Positions 52,300 through 62,834 of a stretch of DNA of 64,000 nt are shown one piece after another (the first letter of the stretch is position 1; every line of letters starts with the position of its first letter). The position numbers were made by a program, and so were the translations under genes. The notes beneath the pieces were generated by a model. The model was not told the DNA's origin, searched no databases, and worked only from the letters and a program-made list of their open reading frames with translations. Source of the stretch: Lachnospiraceae bacterium (GTDB taxonomy: Bacteria > Bacillota > Clostridia > Lachnospirales > Lachnospiraceae); NCBI GenBank assembly GCA_017624855.1, contig JAGAMF010000009.1, forward strand, positions 124,001 to 188,000. The letters are read 5' to 3'.

Positions 52300-53586
52300 A
52301 TGAGCAAGAGAAGTATTGAAACAACCTGTATTCAGGGTGGTTGGCAGCCTACTAAGGGCGAACCCAGAGTATTACCTATTTATCAGAGCACCACTTTTAA
52401 GTATGATACCTCTGAACAGATGGGTAAGTTGTTTGATTTGGAAGACAGCGGTTATTTTTACACAAGATTACAGAATCCCACAAACGATTATGTGGCAAAT
52501 AAAATCTGTGAAATGGAAGGCGGCGTTGCTGCAATGCTTACATCTTCCGGACAGGCAGCAAACTTCTATGCTGTATTTAATATTTGTGAAGCCGGCGATC
52601 ATATTATCATTTCGTCAGCACTTTATGGCGGAACTTTTAACTTATTAACTACTACCGTAGCTAAGATGGGAATTGAGACAACCGTAGTGGACCCTGAGAT
52701 TTCCGAAGAAGATTTACAGGCAGCGATTAAGCCTAATACCAAGTGTATTTTAGCGGAGTCTGTGTCTAACCCTTCATTGGTTGTATTGGATTTTGATAAG
52801 TTTGTTAAGGTTGCTCATGCCAACGGCATTCCTGTGATTGTTGACAATACTTTCCCTACACCCATCAATTGCAGACCTTTTGAATATGGTGTAGATATTG
52901 TTACACATTCTACTACCAAGTACATGGATGGACATGCTGTGTCTGTTGGTGGTGCAATTGTGGATTCCGGTAATTTTGATTGGATGGCACATGCTGATAA
53001 ATTCCCCGGGCTTTGTACTCCTGATGAATCTTATCATGGAATTACATATGCGGAGAAATTTGGCAAAGGTGCATATATTACCAAGGCAACTGCTCAGTTG
53101 ATGAGAGATTTGGGTTCCATTCAGTCTCCTCAGAATGCATTCCTTCTTAACTTAGGCCTTGAAACCTTACATTTAAGAATGGAAAGACATTGTGCCAATG
53201 CATTAAAAGTTGCACAGTGGCTTAAAGCAAATGAAAATGTTGCATGGGTGAATTATCCCGGTTTAGAAAGCGATAAGTACCATGAGAGAGCGAAGAAGTA
53301 CATGCCTAAGGGAACTTGCGGTGTTCTTACCTTTGGTTTAAAAGGCGGAAGAGATGCCAGCGTGAAGTTTATGGACAGCCTTAAAATGATTGCAATCGTA
53401 ACACATGTTGCGGATGCCCGTTCTTGCGTACTTCATCCTGCAAGCCATACCCACAGACAGATGAACGATGAACAGCTTCTTGCGGCAGGTGTACAGCCTG
53501 ATTTGATTCGTTTTTCTGTCGGTATTGAAAATGCAGATGATATTATTGCGGATTTGGCACAGGCAATGGAAGCCATGAACGCATAG
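52300..53586 (+). CDS. metY: O-acetylhomoserine sulfhydrylase-type PLP enzyme
   Basis: A 428-aa Cys/Met-metabolism PLP enzyme. It probably makes homocysteine from O-acetylhomoserine and sulfide. PLP Lys207 lies in STTKYMDGHA. SSALYGGTFNLL, VDNTFPTPINCRPFEYG and the C-terminal ARSCVLHPASHTHRQ and IRFSVGIENADDIIADL are intact. The length and the insert after the PLP Lys fit MetY rather than MetB or MetC. A methionine gamma-lyase activity is possible. A GGAGAG site precedes the ATG. No S-box leader is present in the 24-bp gap, so sulfur control would act upstream, if at all. Confidence 0.9.
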   Translation: MSKRSIETTCIQGGWQPTKGEPRVLPIYQSTTFKYDTSEQMGKLFDLEDSGYFYTRLQNPTNDYVANKICEMEGGVAAMLTSSGQAANFYAVFNICEAGDHIIISSALYGGTFNLLTTTVAKMGIETTVVDPEISEEDLQAAIKPNTKCILAESVSNPSLVVLDFDKFVKVAHANGIPVIVDNTFPTPINCRPFEYGVDIVTHSTTKYMDGHAVSVGGAIVDSGNFDWMAHADKFPGLCTPDESYHGITYAEKFGKGAYITKATAQLMRDLGSIQSPQNAFLLNLGLETLHLRMERHCANALKVAQWLKANENVAWVNYPGLESDKYHERAKKYMPKGTCGVLTFGLKGGRDASVKFMDSLKMIAIVTHVADARSCVLHPASHTHRQMNDEQLLAAGVQPDLIRFSVGIENADDIIADLAQAMEAMNA

Positions 53587-53599
53587 AAAGAGTTTAAGT

Positions 53600-54556
53600 A
53601 TGGATAAATTGGCGATTGTTGTTCCTTGTTATAACGAAGAGGAGATGCTTCTGATTTCTTCGGAAGCTCTTCGTGGGGAACTGGATAATCTGATACAGAA
53701 AAATAAAATATCAAAAGACAGTTTTATCTTGTTTGTAGATGACGGAAGTAAGGATAAAACATGGGAATTGATTGCATCTGAGCATGAGAAGTATAGTAAT
53801 GTTTACGGTTTGAAACTTGCAGGAAACGTGGGACATCAGTATGCGTTGACCGCAGGACTTTTAACTGCAATGCAGTGTTCTGATGTTACTATTTCCATTG
53901 ATGCGGATTTACAGGATGATATCGGTGTTTTTGAAGAAATGCTGGACAAATATTATGCGGGATGTGACATTGTTTATGGTGTTCGTAATAAACGTAAAAC
54001 AGATACGTTTTTTAAGCGTACAACAGCGCAGGCGTTTTATAAACTCATGAGCAGTATGGGAGTAAAAACTGTATATAATCATGCGGATTTTCGTTTGATG
54101 TCCCAGCGCGCGGTAAAGCATTTCAGTGAATTTAAGGAAAGTAACCTGTTTTTAAGAGGTATGATTCCTTTGATTGGATATAAAACAGACAGTGTATATT
54201 ATGAGCGTAAAGAGCGCGTGGCGGGCGAGTCTAAATATCCTTTAAAAAAGATGCTTGCTTTGGCTATTGAAGGCATTACATCTTTCAGTGTAAAACCCAT
54301 TAGCTTGATTACCGTGATGGGTGGAATTATAATTTTTGGCAGTTTTTGCGCGTTTATATATGCGTTAATCTCTTATTTCTTTGGTGTGGTTGAACCGGGC
54401 TGGACATCACTTATGATCTCCATATGGTTTATCGGTGGTGTACAATTATTGTCCATCGGTTTAATCGGTCAATATATCGGTAAGATATATGTTGAGGTAA
54501 AACACAGACCGAGATACAATATTGAAACATTTCTTGGGGAAGAAAGCGGAAACTAA
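53600..54556 (+). CDS. GT2 polyprenyl-phosphate glycosyltransferase (GtrB/DPM-like)
   Basis: A 318-aa membrane enzyme. The N-terminal GT-A domain has AIVVPCYNEEEML, VDDGSKDKTWE, GNVGHQYALTAG, SIDADLQDD (DxD-type metal site) and DFRLMSQRAV. Two C-terminal membrane helices lie at about 235-255 and 268-290. This layout is typical of enzymes that transfer a sugar from a nucleotide to undecaprenyl phosphate. The next gene, a multi-helix GT-C-like membrane protein, could use the product to glycosylate proteins or wall polymers. It lies 13 bp after metY, with a weak AAAGAG site. Confidence 0.9.
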   Translation: MDKLAIVVPCYNEEEMLLISSEALRGELDNLIQKNKISKDSFILFVDDGSKDKTWELIASEHEKYSNVYGLKLAGNVGHQYALTAGLLTAMQCSDVTISIDADLQDDIGVFEEMLDKYYAGCDIVYGVRNKRKTDTFFKRTTAQAFYKLMSSMGVKTVYNHADFRLMSQRAVKHFSEFKESNLFLRGMIPLIGYKTDSVYYERKERVAGESKYPLKKMLALAIEGITSFSVKPISLITVMGGIIIFGSFCAFIYALISYFFGVVEPGWTSLMISIWFIGGVQLLSIGLIGQYIGKIYVEVKHRPRYNIETFLGEESGN

Positions 54557-54583
54557 GTAAACTCGTAGGGGAGAAGGGTTAAC

Positions 54584-57355
54584 ATGAAATTAACTAAGAC
54601 ATGGCTTAGCTATATCATTTGGGGTCTCTTTTCGATAGTGTTTTTTACGAATATCGGAATTGCGGCAATTGAAATTCATCAGAAAAACAATATGTCCGAT
54701 TTCTTGATTCCGATGGTTATTATGTATGGTGGAACAATTGCCGGAATTGGTATTGTTTTTGGCGTATATAAGTTAATCGAAAAGTTTGTTTTATCTAAAA
54801 TGAAAAAAGATGGTGAATCGCAGGTTTTAAGCGGACCGCTGGAGTGGTTTGCGTTGGCTCTTGTGATTTTTGTTGCGGTGGCGGTTCGTGTAATTGCCAT
54901 TATTGCATCTGCCGGCCAAATGGACGGAAATGGAATGTATTATTCCTATGCTATTTCCGGAAATGCGGATCTTTTTGGAGAAATGTACAGTAACGGTTCG
55001 TTTTTATATGGTGAATTTCTCCGTTTTGTTCTGGGATTTCTCGGCCATATAAATACCGCGGCTATGGCATTGCAGGCCGGAATACATAGTATCACCATTG
55101 TTGTTACCTATTTTATGGTAAAAAAAGCACTGGGCAGATTACCGGCATGGATAGGCGTTCTTCTTATGTCATTCCTACCCGGCAGTTTTATGACGGTAAA
55201 AATGTGTTCTCCCGATGCACTTTTCACACTGCTTTTTGTTGTTTATATGCTTGTGTTGGTATGTGTCTGTCAGGCAAACCGTGAACAGAAAATAAGAATC
55301 GGTGCACAGGGTATTTTCTATGTGATTTTAGGTGTGTTTTCAGCCTTTTTAGCTTATTATGATGTTGCCGGTTTGATGGCGGTGGTTATTTCCGTTATTG
55401 CATTTTTGCAATACCGTAATGAAGATGCATGGATGAAAATCCAGAAAGCATGGTTACAGATCCTTATTTATGCTTTGGTATTTGTGTTTGCTTTTGTTTT
55501 ACTTTTATGGTTTTTACCTTTAAACGGGTTGGAAGCGGGACCGGAAGCATTGATTGCATATGTGCAGGCCTTGATTCCGAATTTGAATTTTAATTTGATG
55601 ATTCTTACACCGCATAAAGGTCAGTGGGATTCCATGGCACTGTTTATTATGGCTGGACTTTGGTTTGTTGGCTTTTTACGAACAAAAGAAGACAAAGCTT
55701 TCCCTTATGCTTTTATGATTGTTGTGTTGACACTTACTTCCTTCTTTGGAATCGGTGCCTATGAATATAATGTTTTCTCAAGCTTTTTATGGGTTATGCT
55801 GGCTACTGTGGGAATATCTACTTTAAGTGTTTTCCGTAAAACTCAAAGAGATGTGGAAAAAGCTGAGAAATTAAAAGAAGATACCAAAAACAGAAGAGAA
55901 GAAAGAGAACGCAAGCGTGCTGCGGCTGCAGGTGAGAAGAGTATTCGTTTGGATGAAGTTCATAAAAAACCTGTGGAAGAGCCTGTTTTTGATCCTAAGC
56001 CGGCAAATGAAAGAAGATCGGCAACGGCTTATGGGACAAATTCATACAATAACGCTTCTGCAACGGGCGCGAAAGATGTGCCTGCGACCGGTGCGGATTC
56101 TGCGAAAAAGAGCTATGGAATCGGTCGCAAAGCGGATGATTCCGTTGAGCAACCGAAACCTGTTGAGATTATTTCGCATCCCACATTTAGCGGTGCTAGC
56201 AGCGTAAATGAAGTGAGAACAGAAACAACAAATACAGTCAATATCGGTGTTGCAGCTTCTATGGAAGCGGCGTCTACGGTTATGGCAACCAGAACTGTGG
56301 TGCGTACCGTAGACAAGCCCCCTGTGGCAACAACACCCACACCGATTCCTGTGGAATCCAAACCTTCTTATTCTCAGGGAAGTCGTTCCAGAAGAGCACT
56401 TCGTTCGCCTTCCAAGAGCACTTTTACACCGGAAGATTTGGAGAGAATCAGCAGATACACCGGTGTGAATTATACGGCACCGACATATCAGCCTCAAGCA
56501 GAGAGAACCGCAGAATCTGTTAATACCGTGGCTTATGGCGTTGAAAACGCAACTGCTGATTCCATGGCTTATAGTGCTGAAACATCAACGGTAAATACTG
56601 TTGCGACAGAAACAAATGTTGCAAGCGAGAATGTTGTTATTCAGCATGATATACCTGATTTGCAGCCTGCTACTACATATATCGAGTTGGATGAAACAAC
56701 AGCGGTTCCTTCGGTTGAAGCAGCCGGTGAGGCAACTTCGGCACATGAGACAGCGACCGATACAACAGAAGCAAATGGCGAGAATGCTTCCGAAACTGTT
56801 GAAAATGCAGCGGAAGAAACAGAAGCAAAGAAAGATGAACCCATGCCTTCGTTACCGGTGATGGAATTTAAAACTCCTGTAAGAAGACATTTCAGACAGC
56901 CGTCTAAGAGTACTTTTTCTGCGGAAGAACTTGAAAAAATCAGTCAGTATACCGGCGTAAATTATACGAAAAACAGTGAAACGAAATCGGAAGAAGCTCC
57001 TAGTGTTGAGAATGAATCTGCTACACAGGAAACCGTACAGAAAGCAAAAGAACCCGTTGTTGAAAAGAAAGACAATGTTGCTGTTAATACAGAAAAACCT
57101 GCCGGCGGACCCGTTGGTTTGACAAAGCCGGGAGTTGGTTCACAGGGCCGCGGTAGCGCTCCTGTTTCGAAAGCTACTGATTCGATGAACAATAATAAGA
57201 CACAGCCGGAGCGTAAGCCTAAGATGATTCGAAATCCTTTGCCCGGACCTAAGCCTCATGTTGCGAAGGAATTGAATTATGATTACAATCCCAAAGAGTC
57301 TGAAATGAAATATGATATTGTTGATTTGAAAGGTAAAGATTTCTTCGATATCTAG
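54584..57355 (+). CDS. GT-C-like membrane protein with long disordered tail
   Basis: A 923-aa protein. The first 430 residues hold about ten membrane helices, with a periplasmic-type loop after the third (GQMDGNGMYYSYAISGN) recalling GT-C mannosyltransferases. The remaining 490 residues are a charged, Ala/Thr/Glu-rich disordered tail. It contains a duplicated motif, PSKSTFTPEDLERISRYTG (about 608) and PSKSTFSAEELEKISQYTG (about 772), each followed by VNYT. The tail starts with a Lys/Arg/Glu helix (AEKLKEDTKNRREERERKRA) at the membrane face. It lies 27 bp after the GT2 gene, its probable partner. The exact function is unassigned. Confidence 0.8.
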   Translation: MKLTKTWLSYIIWGLFSIVFFTNIGIAAIEIHQKNNMSDFLIPMVIMYGGTIAGIGIVFGVYKLIEKFVLSKMKKDGESQVLSGPLEWFALALVIFVAVAVRVIAIIASAGQMDGNGMYYSYAISGNADLFGEMYSNGSFLYGEFLRFVLGFLGHINTAAMALQAGIHSITIVVTYFMVKKALGRLPAWIGVLLMSFLPGSFMTVKMCSPDALFTLLFVVYMLVLVCVCQANREQKIRIGAQGIFYVILGVFSAFLAYYDVAGLMAVVISVIAFLQYRNEDAWMKIQKAWLQILIYALVFVFAFVLLLWFLPLNGLEAGPEALIAYVQALIPNLNFNLMILTPHKGQWDSMALFIMAGLWFVGFLRTKEDKAFPYAFMIVVLTLTSFFGIGAYEYNVFSSFLWVMLATVGISTLSVFRKTQRDVEKAEKLKEDTKNRREERERKRAAAAGEKSIRLDEVHKKPVEEPVFDPKPANERRSATAYGTNSYNNASATGAKDVPATGADSAKKSYGIGRKADDSVEQPKPVEIISHPTFSGASSVNEVRTETTNTVNIGVAASMEAASTVMATRTVVRTVDKPPVATTPTPIPVESKPSYSQGSRSRRALRSPSKSTFTPEDLERISRYTGVNYTAPTYQPQAERTAESVNTVAYGVENATADSMAYSAETSTVNTVATETNVASENVVIQHDIPDLQPATTYIELDETTAVPSVEAAGEATSAHETATDTTEANGENASETVENAAEETEAKKDEPMPSLPVMEFKTPVRRHFRQPSKSTFSAEELEKISQYTGVNYTKNSETKSEEAPSVENESATQETVQKAKEPVVEKKDNVAVNTEKPAGGPVGLTKPGVGSQGRGSAPVSKATDSMNNNKTQPERKPKMIRNPLPGPKPHVAKELNYDYNPKESEMKYDIVDLKGKDFFDI

Positions 57356-57382
57356 TATAAAAAAGTGAATATTTTTCATACT

Positions 57383-57411
57383 AAAAAAGAATCCGAAAGG
57401 GTTCTTTTTTA
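57383..57411 (+). terminator. Terminator closing the rex-to-GT-C run
   Basis: AAAAAAGAATCC (57383-57394) pairs with GGGTTCTTTTTT (57399-57410) with one G-U and a GAAA tetraloop, followed by T-rich sequence. Confidence 0.82.
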
Positions 57412-57450
57412 GTTATTTCAGCATTTTGGCATGTAAAAAGGGAGGCATAT

Positions 57451-58125
57451 ATGGCAGACAATAACGAAATGGATGATTTAAAAGAATACGGTAGCGGCCG
57501 TTTGGATCAAAATGAAAAGAAGTATCATATAGAACTTATAACCATTATAGGTGAAATTGAAGGACATGATAATTTAAGCGCAGGCTCCAAAACCACGAAA
57601 TATGAGCATGTTTTACCGAAATTGGCAATGATAGAAGATTCAAAAGATACGGACGGAGTTTTAATATTGATTCATACCATGGGTGGGGATGTGGAAGCCG
57701 GACTTGCCATTGCAGAAATGATAGCTTCCATCAGCAAACCTACGGTTTCTTTGGTTCTGGGTGGCAGTCATTCCATTGGTGTGCCCATTGCGGTCAGCAC
57801 GGAATATTCTTTTATAGTACCGACGGGAACCATGGTAATTCACCCGGTAAGAATGAGCGGTACGGTAATTGGTTCCAGCCAGACTTACGCATATTTTAAA
57901 CAAATGCAAAATCGAATTACGGGATTTGTATCTTCTCACAGCAATATTACCGAAGAACGATTGAATGAATTGATGGTGGAAACAGAGCAGCTTACCAAGG
58001 ATGTGGGAAGCATACTTGTAGGGGAACAGGCGGTAAAAGAAGGCTTGATTAACGAGGTGGGAGGAATCTATAAAGCTACGAAGAAGTTATATGAGTTGAT
58101 TGAAGAGGATAAAAACACAAGATAA
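57451..58125 (+). CDS. ClpP-like serine protease (TepA family)
   Basis: A 224-aa ClpP/crotonase-fold protease of the TepA (translocation-enhancing) group. Ser108 in GGSHSIG and His131 in VIHPVRM match the ClpP Ser-His pair, and HTMGGDVEAGLAIAEMI and AVKEGLINEVGGI are typical. There is no membrane segment or signal, so it is cytoplasmic. A GGGAGG site sets the start. It is just upstream of the FtsK/SpoIIIE gene, an arrangement also common in Bacillus relatives, though that gene has its own promoter. Confidence 0.9.
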   Translation: MADNNEMDDLKEYGSGRLDQNEKKYHIELITIIGEIEGHDNLSAGSKTTKYEHVLPKLAMIEDSKDTDGVLILIHTMGGDVEAGLAIAEMIASISKPTVSLVLGGSHSIGVPIAVSTEYSFIVPTGTMVIHPVRMSGTVIGSSQTYAYFKQMQNRITGFVSSHSNITEERLNELMVETEQLTKDVGSILVGEQAVKEGLINEVGGIYKATKKLYELIEEDKNTR

Positions 58126-58156
58126 TGTTTTTTTGAAAAAACTTACACACAATATA

Positions 58157-58185
58157 CTGACAAAAATCATAAAAAATGTTATACT
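58157..58185 (+). promoter_or_regulatory. Predicted promoter of the ftsK/spoIIIE gene
   Basis: CTGACA (58157-58162) and TATACT (58180-58185) are separated by 17 bp, about 75 bp before the start codon. Confidence 0.6.
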
Positions 58186-58259
58186 AACAAAGACTGGGAA
58201 GTTATGCAGTTTTTTTGATGTGCAAACTTTCCGATTATGGATTTGGAGGCAGTATATTT

Positions 58260-61085
58260 ATGGCATCATCTTCCGGACAGAACGGAACAAGAAATTCCAA
58301 CAGTGGTCAGAGAAGAACAACTACATCATCATCAAGCCGTTCGGGGAGCAGAACGACTTCTTCGCGTTCGACTTCATCCGGAAGCAGAAGGGCAACTTCA
58401 ACAAGGACAAAGAACGGACAAAGCACAAGAAGTAGAAGCAATGTATCTTCATCTGCGTCTAAACAAAAAGTTGTTGAATCTGATAATACTGTTTTAAATG
58501 AGATAATTTTAATATTGGTATTTGCTGTTCTTATCTTTTTGTTCCTGTGTACTGTGGGCATTATCGGTACGAAGAAGGGCGCCGATCCCAATTTTGGTGA
58601 TTATGTTCAGGCTTTTATGATGGGATTGTTTGGATATACGGCTTATATTGTGCCTGTTGTTGTATTTGTAAGTATGGCAATGGCGATTTTTAATCGTGAT
58701 AACATGGGAATTTGGTTTAAAATCGGTTCGGTTATTGCGTTGATAACGATAATCGGTATTTTGTTACACCTTATTTCCTACGGCGATTTAGAAGCTTTTT
58801 CGGAATCAAAAGACTGGGTAAAAACTTTTTATAAAGACGGTAAAGGCGGCGGTGTTGTTTTTGGCGCAATAGCATTATTACTGTGTTCTTTTATTGGGAA
58901 AGCGGGAACGGTATTTCTTTTAATTGTTTTGACGATTATTGCTTTAGTTATATTGACCGGAAAATCATTGTTTAAAGGTATTAAGCAAACCGGTGAGCGG
59001 TTGTATGAATCACGACAGGATGAAGAGGGTATTGAACAAGAACATCATGAAATAAGACGAAATAGATATAATCAACATACAGAAGAGGAAGATGATGAGA
59101 GAACACAACGCGTTCACAGACGAAATCGCAGTGTCAGCGGCGTTACCATGAATACTGTTGTGGGGGGCGCATCTGCACGACCCGAACCGCAACCGCAGGA
59201 AGAACCGGTAGAAGAGGTAACACCTGTTGTGACGAGAACGGAACAGCCGATTTTACCTTTGGCTGATATGGAACCTGTGGAGGAAGTTCCGGAACCTGTT
59301 GTAAAAAAAGAATCCAGCGATATTCATCAGATTGAATATACGGATACCGGTGAGGATGACTGGATTCAGCCGGTTTCGGTACATACGGTAAATAATGCAA
59401 ATAACGAAGATGATGATATTGTAAAACCGATTCGAGTAAAAGCGGTGGAAGAAATGAAACCGGTGGAAGCTCCGGTGGATATGGAACCCTTGCCTGTGGT
59501 TACAGAAGAAGATAGACCCGCTAAACCGGTTGCGCATCTTCGTTCCAGAGATAAAAGCGATATGTCGGAGGCGTTGGATCGCCCGGTAAAAGAAACCATG
59601 GCACCTCGCCCCAAGAAAGAATATAAATTTCCGCCTATCAATTTGCTTGCCAGAGGAGAAAACGGTAAAGCCGGAAACGATACGGAAGATATGGCGGCAA
59701 CTGCAAGAAGACTGGAGGAAACACTGGAAACCTTCGGCGTTCGTGTAAAAGTTACGGATTACAGCAAGGGACCTGCGGTTACCCGTTATGAATTGCATCC
59801 GGAACAGGGTGTAAAGGTAAGCCGAATTCTGTCTTTGGCGGATGATATTAAATTAAATCTTGCGGCTTCGGATATTCGAATTGAAGCTCCCATACCCGGA
59901 AAAATGGCTGTGGGTATTGAAGTGCCCAACAAAAACAGCAGTGCGGTACATTTGCGTGAACTGCTTGATAACAATGATTTTAAGAATTTTCCCTCCAATC
60001 TGGCGTTTGCCGTGGGTAAGGATATTGGCGGTCAGTTGGTAGTTACGGATATTGCCAAGATGCCTCATGTATTGATTGCGGGAGCCACCGGTTCCGGTAA
60101 ATCCGTATGTATCAATACATTAATCATGAGTATTTTATATAAGGCTCATCCCGATGATGTTAAAATGATCATGATTGACCCTAAGGTTGTAGAGTTGAAT
60201 GTTTATAACGGCATTCCTCACTTGATGATTCCTGTCGTGACGGATCCCAAGAAGGCTTCTGCGGCTCTTGCCTGGGGTGTTGCGGAGATGACGGAGCGTT
60301 ATAAGAAGTTTGCGGATGCAGGAGTCAGAGATTTAAAAGGATATAATCAGAAGGCAGAAAGCGGTAGCGTGGATGATGACGGTCAGCCCATTAAGAAAAT
60401 GCCTCAGATCGTCATTATAGTTGACGAGCTTGCGGATTTGATGATGGTAGCGTCAAAGGAAGTGGAAGAATCCATTTGTCGTTTGGCACAGCTTGCCCGT
60501 GCGGCGGGAATTCATTTGATTATTGCTACACAGCGTCCTTCCGTTGATGTCATTACAGGTTTGATTAAGGCCAATATGCCCAGCCGTATTGCATTTAGCG
60601 TGTCCAGCGGTATTGATTCAAGAACCATTTTGGATGCCAACGGTGCGGAGAAACTTTTAGGCAAGGGCGATATGCTTTTCTTCCCTCAGGGATATTCAAA
60701 ACCTGCCCGTGTTCAGGGAGCTTTCGTATCGGATAAGGAAGTTTCCGATGTGGTTGATTTTATTAAAAATCAGTCCATTGCCAATGATTACGGTGAGCGT
60801 ATCGAAGAGGCTATTTTAAATACTTCATCTTCAGGAGCTTCCTCTGTAAGCGGCGGAGATAGCGAACTTGATACATATTTTGCCGAAGCGGGACGATTTG
60901 TAATTGAAAAAGAAAAAGGTTCCATCGGTATGCTTCAGCGCGTATTTAAAATAGGTTTCAACAGAGCTGCCCGTATTATGGATCAGCTGGAAGAAGCCGG
61001 CGTTGTGGGACCTGAAGAGGGTACCAAACCCAGAAGAATTCTTATGTCTATGAATGAATTTGAGAATTACTTACAAAACAGATAA
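58260..61085 (+). CDS. ftsK: DNA translocase FtsK/SpoIIIE
   Basis: A 941-aa ATP-driven DNA pump for chromosome segregation at the septum or into the forespore. The start at 58260 is set by GGAGG 10 bases upstream. A Ser/Arg/Thr-rich low-complexity N-terminus (1-60) precedes four membrane helices (about 78-235). An acidic/Pro linker (about 245-460) is followed by the motor domain, with Walker A GATGSGKS (608-615), VDELADLMMVA and ATQRPSVDVITGLIKAN. A C-terminal winged-helix gamma domain (IGMLQRVFKIGFNRAARIMDQLEEAG) recognises orientation sequences. Confidence 0.96.
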   Translation: MASSSGQNGTRNSNSGQRRTTTSSSSRSGSRTTSSRSTSSGSRRATSTRTKNGQSTRSRSNVSSSASKQKVVESDNTVLNEIILILVFAVLIFLFLCTVGIIGTKKGADPNFGDYVQAFMMGLFGYTAYIVPVVVFVSMAMAIFNRDNMGIWFKIGSVIALITIIGILLHLISYGDLEAFSESKDWVKTFYKDGKGGGVVFGAIALLLCSFIGKAGTVFLLIVLTIIALVILTGKSLFKGIKQTGERLYESRQDEEGIEQEHHEIRRNRYNQHTEEEDDERTQRVHRRNRSVSGVTMNTVVGGASARPEPQPQEEPVEEVTPVVTRTEQPILPLADMEPVEEVPEPVVKKESSDIHQIEYTDTGEDDWIQPVSVHTVNNANNEDDDIVKPIRVKAVEEMKPVEAPVDMEPLPVVTEEDRPAKPVAHLRSRDKSDMSEALDRPVKETMAPRPKKEYKFPPINLLARGENGKAGNDTEDMAATARRLEETLETFGVRVKVTDYSKGPAVTRYELHPEQGVKVSRILSLADDIKLNLAASDIRIEAPIPGKMAVGIEVPNKNSSAVHLRELLDNNDFKNFPSNLAFAVGKDIGGQLVVTDIAKMPHVLIAGATGSGKSVCINTLIMSILYKAHPDDVKMIMIDPKVVELNVYNGIPHLMIPVVTDPKKASAALAWGVAEMTERYKKFADAGVRDLKGYNQKAESGSVDDDGQPIKKMPQIVIIVDELADLMMVASKEVEESICRLAQLARAAGIHLIIATQRPSVDVITGLIKANMPSRIAFSVSSGIDSRTILDANGAEKLLGKGDMLFFPQGYSKPARVQGAFVSDKEVSDVVDFIKNQSIANDYGERIEEAILNTSSSGASSVSGGDSELDTYFAEAGRFVIEKEKGSIGMLQRVFKIGFNRAARIMDQLEEAGVVGPEEGTKPRRILMSMNEFENYLQNR

Positions 61086-61112
61086 TTTTATAAAAGAGAA
61101 ATGAGGATTTTT

Positions 61113-62783
61113 ATGAAAACGGACATTCAGATTGCCCAGGAGGCAAAACTCCTGCCCATTACTGAAGTGGCAGAACAATTAAACATTTCTTTTGATGATT
61201 TGGAATTGTACGGAAAATACAAAGCAAAAATTTCCGATGAATATCTGGAAAGTATCAAAGACAGAAAAGATGCAAAGTTGATTTTGGTAACTGCTATTAA
61301 TCCCACACCGGCAGGTGAAGGAAAAACCACCACTACGGTTGGTTTGGGTCAGGCATTTGCCAAGTTGAATAAAAATGCGATTATTGCACTGCGTGAGCCT
61401 TCTTTGGGGCCTTGCTTCGGCGTAAAAGGCGGTGCTGCCGGCGGCGGTTATGCCCAGGTGGTTCCCATGGAGGATTTAAATCTTCATTTTACCGGAGATT
61501 TTCATGCAATTACATCCGCAAATAATTTGCTTGCTGCAATGATTGACAATCATATTCATCAGGGAAATGAATTGAATATTGATACACGCCAGATTGTATG
61601 GAAGAGATGTCTGGATATGAATGACAGAGCGTTACGTAATGTTGTGGTTGGACTTGGAAATAAGTCTGACGGCTTTGTCAGAGAAGATCATTTCGTAATA
61701 TCCGTGGCTTCCGAAATAATGGCAATTTTCTGTCTTGCAGAAGATATGAAGGATTTAAAAGAGCGACTTTCCCGCATTGTTGTTGCATACAATTATGAAG
61801 GAAAACCTGTTACCGCAGGCGATCTTGGTGCGGTAGGCTCCATGGCAGCACTTTTAAAAGATGCAATTAAGCCTAATCTTGTGCAGACATTGGAGCATAC
61901 GCCTGCAATTATTCATGGTGGTCCTTTTGCCAACATTGCTCACGGCTGTAACAGTGTAAGAGCAACCAAGGCCGCAATGAAAATGGCTGACTATGTAATT
62001 ACGGAAGCCGGTTTTGGTGCAGATTTGGGTGCTGAGAAGTTTTTGGATATAAAATGTCGTATTGCAGGGCTTAAACCGGATGCTATTGTATTGGTTGCCA
62101 CAATTCGTGCATTAAAGTATAATGGTGGAGTGGCTAAGGCTGATTTGTCCGCGGAGAATTTGGATGCACTCGCAAAGGGCATTGTAAATCTTGAGAAACA
62201 TATTGAGAATTTGCAGAAATATAAGGTGCCGGTTGTTGTAACATTAAATTCTTTTGTGACGGATACCGATGCAGAAACAGAGTTTGTTCGTAAATTCTGC
62301 GAAGAGAGAAATTGTGAATTTGCACTTTCCGAAGTTTGGGAAAAAGGCGGAGAAGGCGGTATTGCCCTGGCCAATGCAGTTCTTAATACGCTTGAAACCA
62401 AAAAATCCGATTTTGAGCCGATTTATAAGGATGAATTATCCTTAAAAGAAAAGATTGAAACCGTAGCCCGTGAAATATATGGTGCAGAAGGCGTGAATTA
62501 TTCGGATGCAGCCAATAAGCAATTAAAGAAACTGGAAGAATTGGGCTTTGGTAATTTGCCGATTTGTGTGGCAAAAACACAATATTCATTGTCGGATAAT
62601 CCTGTGTTGCTGGGTCGTCCGGAGAATTTCCGAATGGATGTACGTGAAGTGTATGTATCGGCCGGCGCAGGCTTTGTGGTGGTTTTAACCGGTGCAATTA
62701 TGACTATGCCCGGTTTACCTAAGAAACCCGCGGCTTTGGTTATTGATGTGGAAGATGACGGAAGAATAACCGGATTATTCTAA
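61113..62783 (+). CDS. fhs: Formate-tetrahydrofolate ligase
   Basis: Activates formate with ATP and tetrahydrofolate to 10-formyl-THF. From ATG 61113 the protein is 556 aa, the usual length; the ATG at 61101 would add four residues with no better site. The P-loop [14 protein letters not shown] (about 66-79), [28 protein letters not shown] and the C-terminal [12 protein letters not shown] are intact. It lies 27 bp after ftsK and 51 bp before folD, forming a one-carbon pair. No other Wood-Ljungdahl genes are seen here, so purine and formate assimilation is as likely as acetogenesis. Confidence 0.97.
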   Translation: MKTDIQIAQEAKLLPITEVAEQLNISFDDLELYGKYKAKISDEYLESIKDRKDAKLILVTAINPTPAGEGKTTTTVGLGQAFAKLNKNAIIALREPSLGPCFGVKGGAAGGGYAQVVPMEDLNLHFTGDFHAITSANNLLAAMIDNHIHQGNELNIDTRQIVWKRCLDMNDRALRNVVVGLGNKSDGFVREDHFVISVASEIMAIFCLAEDMKDLKERLSRIVVAYNYEGKPVTAGDLGAVGSMAALLKDAIKPNLVQTLEHTPAIIHGGPFANIAHGCNSVRATKAAMKMADYVITEAGFGADLGAEKFLDIKCRIAGLKPDAIVLVATIRALKYNGGVAKADLSAENLDALAKGIVNLEKHIENLQKYKVPVVVTLNSFVTDTDAETEFVRKFCEERNCEFALSEVWEKGGEGGIALANAVLNTLETKKSDFEPIYKDELSLKEKIETVAREIYGAEGVNYSDAANKQLKKLEELGFGNLPICVAKTQYSLSDNPVLLGRPENFRMDVREVYVSAGAGFVVVLTGAIMTMPGLPKKPAALVIDVEDDGRITGLF

Positions 62784-62834
62784 TTTTGAATTGGTTATAT
62801 ATCATAATTTTATAATAACAATGGAGGAGATACG

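Noticed and set aside
58100-58435. A 111-codon frame overlapping the 3' end of the ClpP-like gene and the start of ftsK
   Set aside because: It crosses the ftsK promoter and the repetitive Ser-rich N-terminus in another frame, with no ribosome site.
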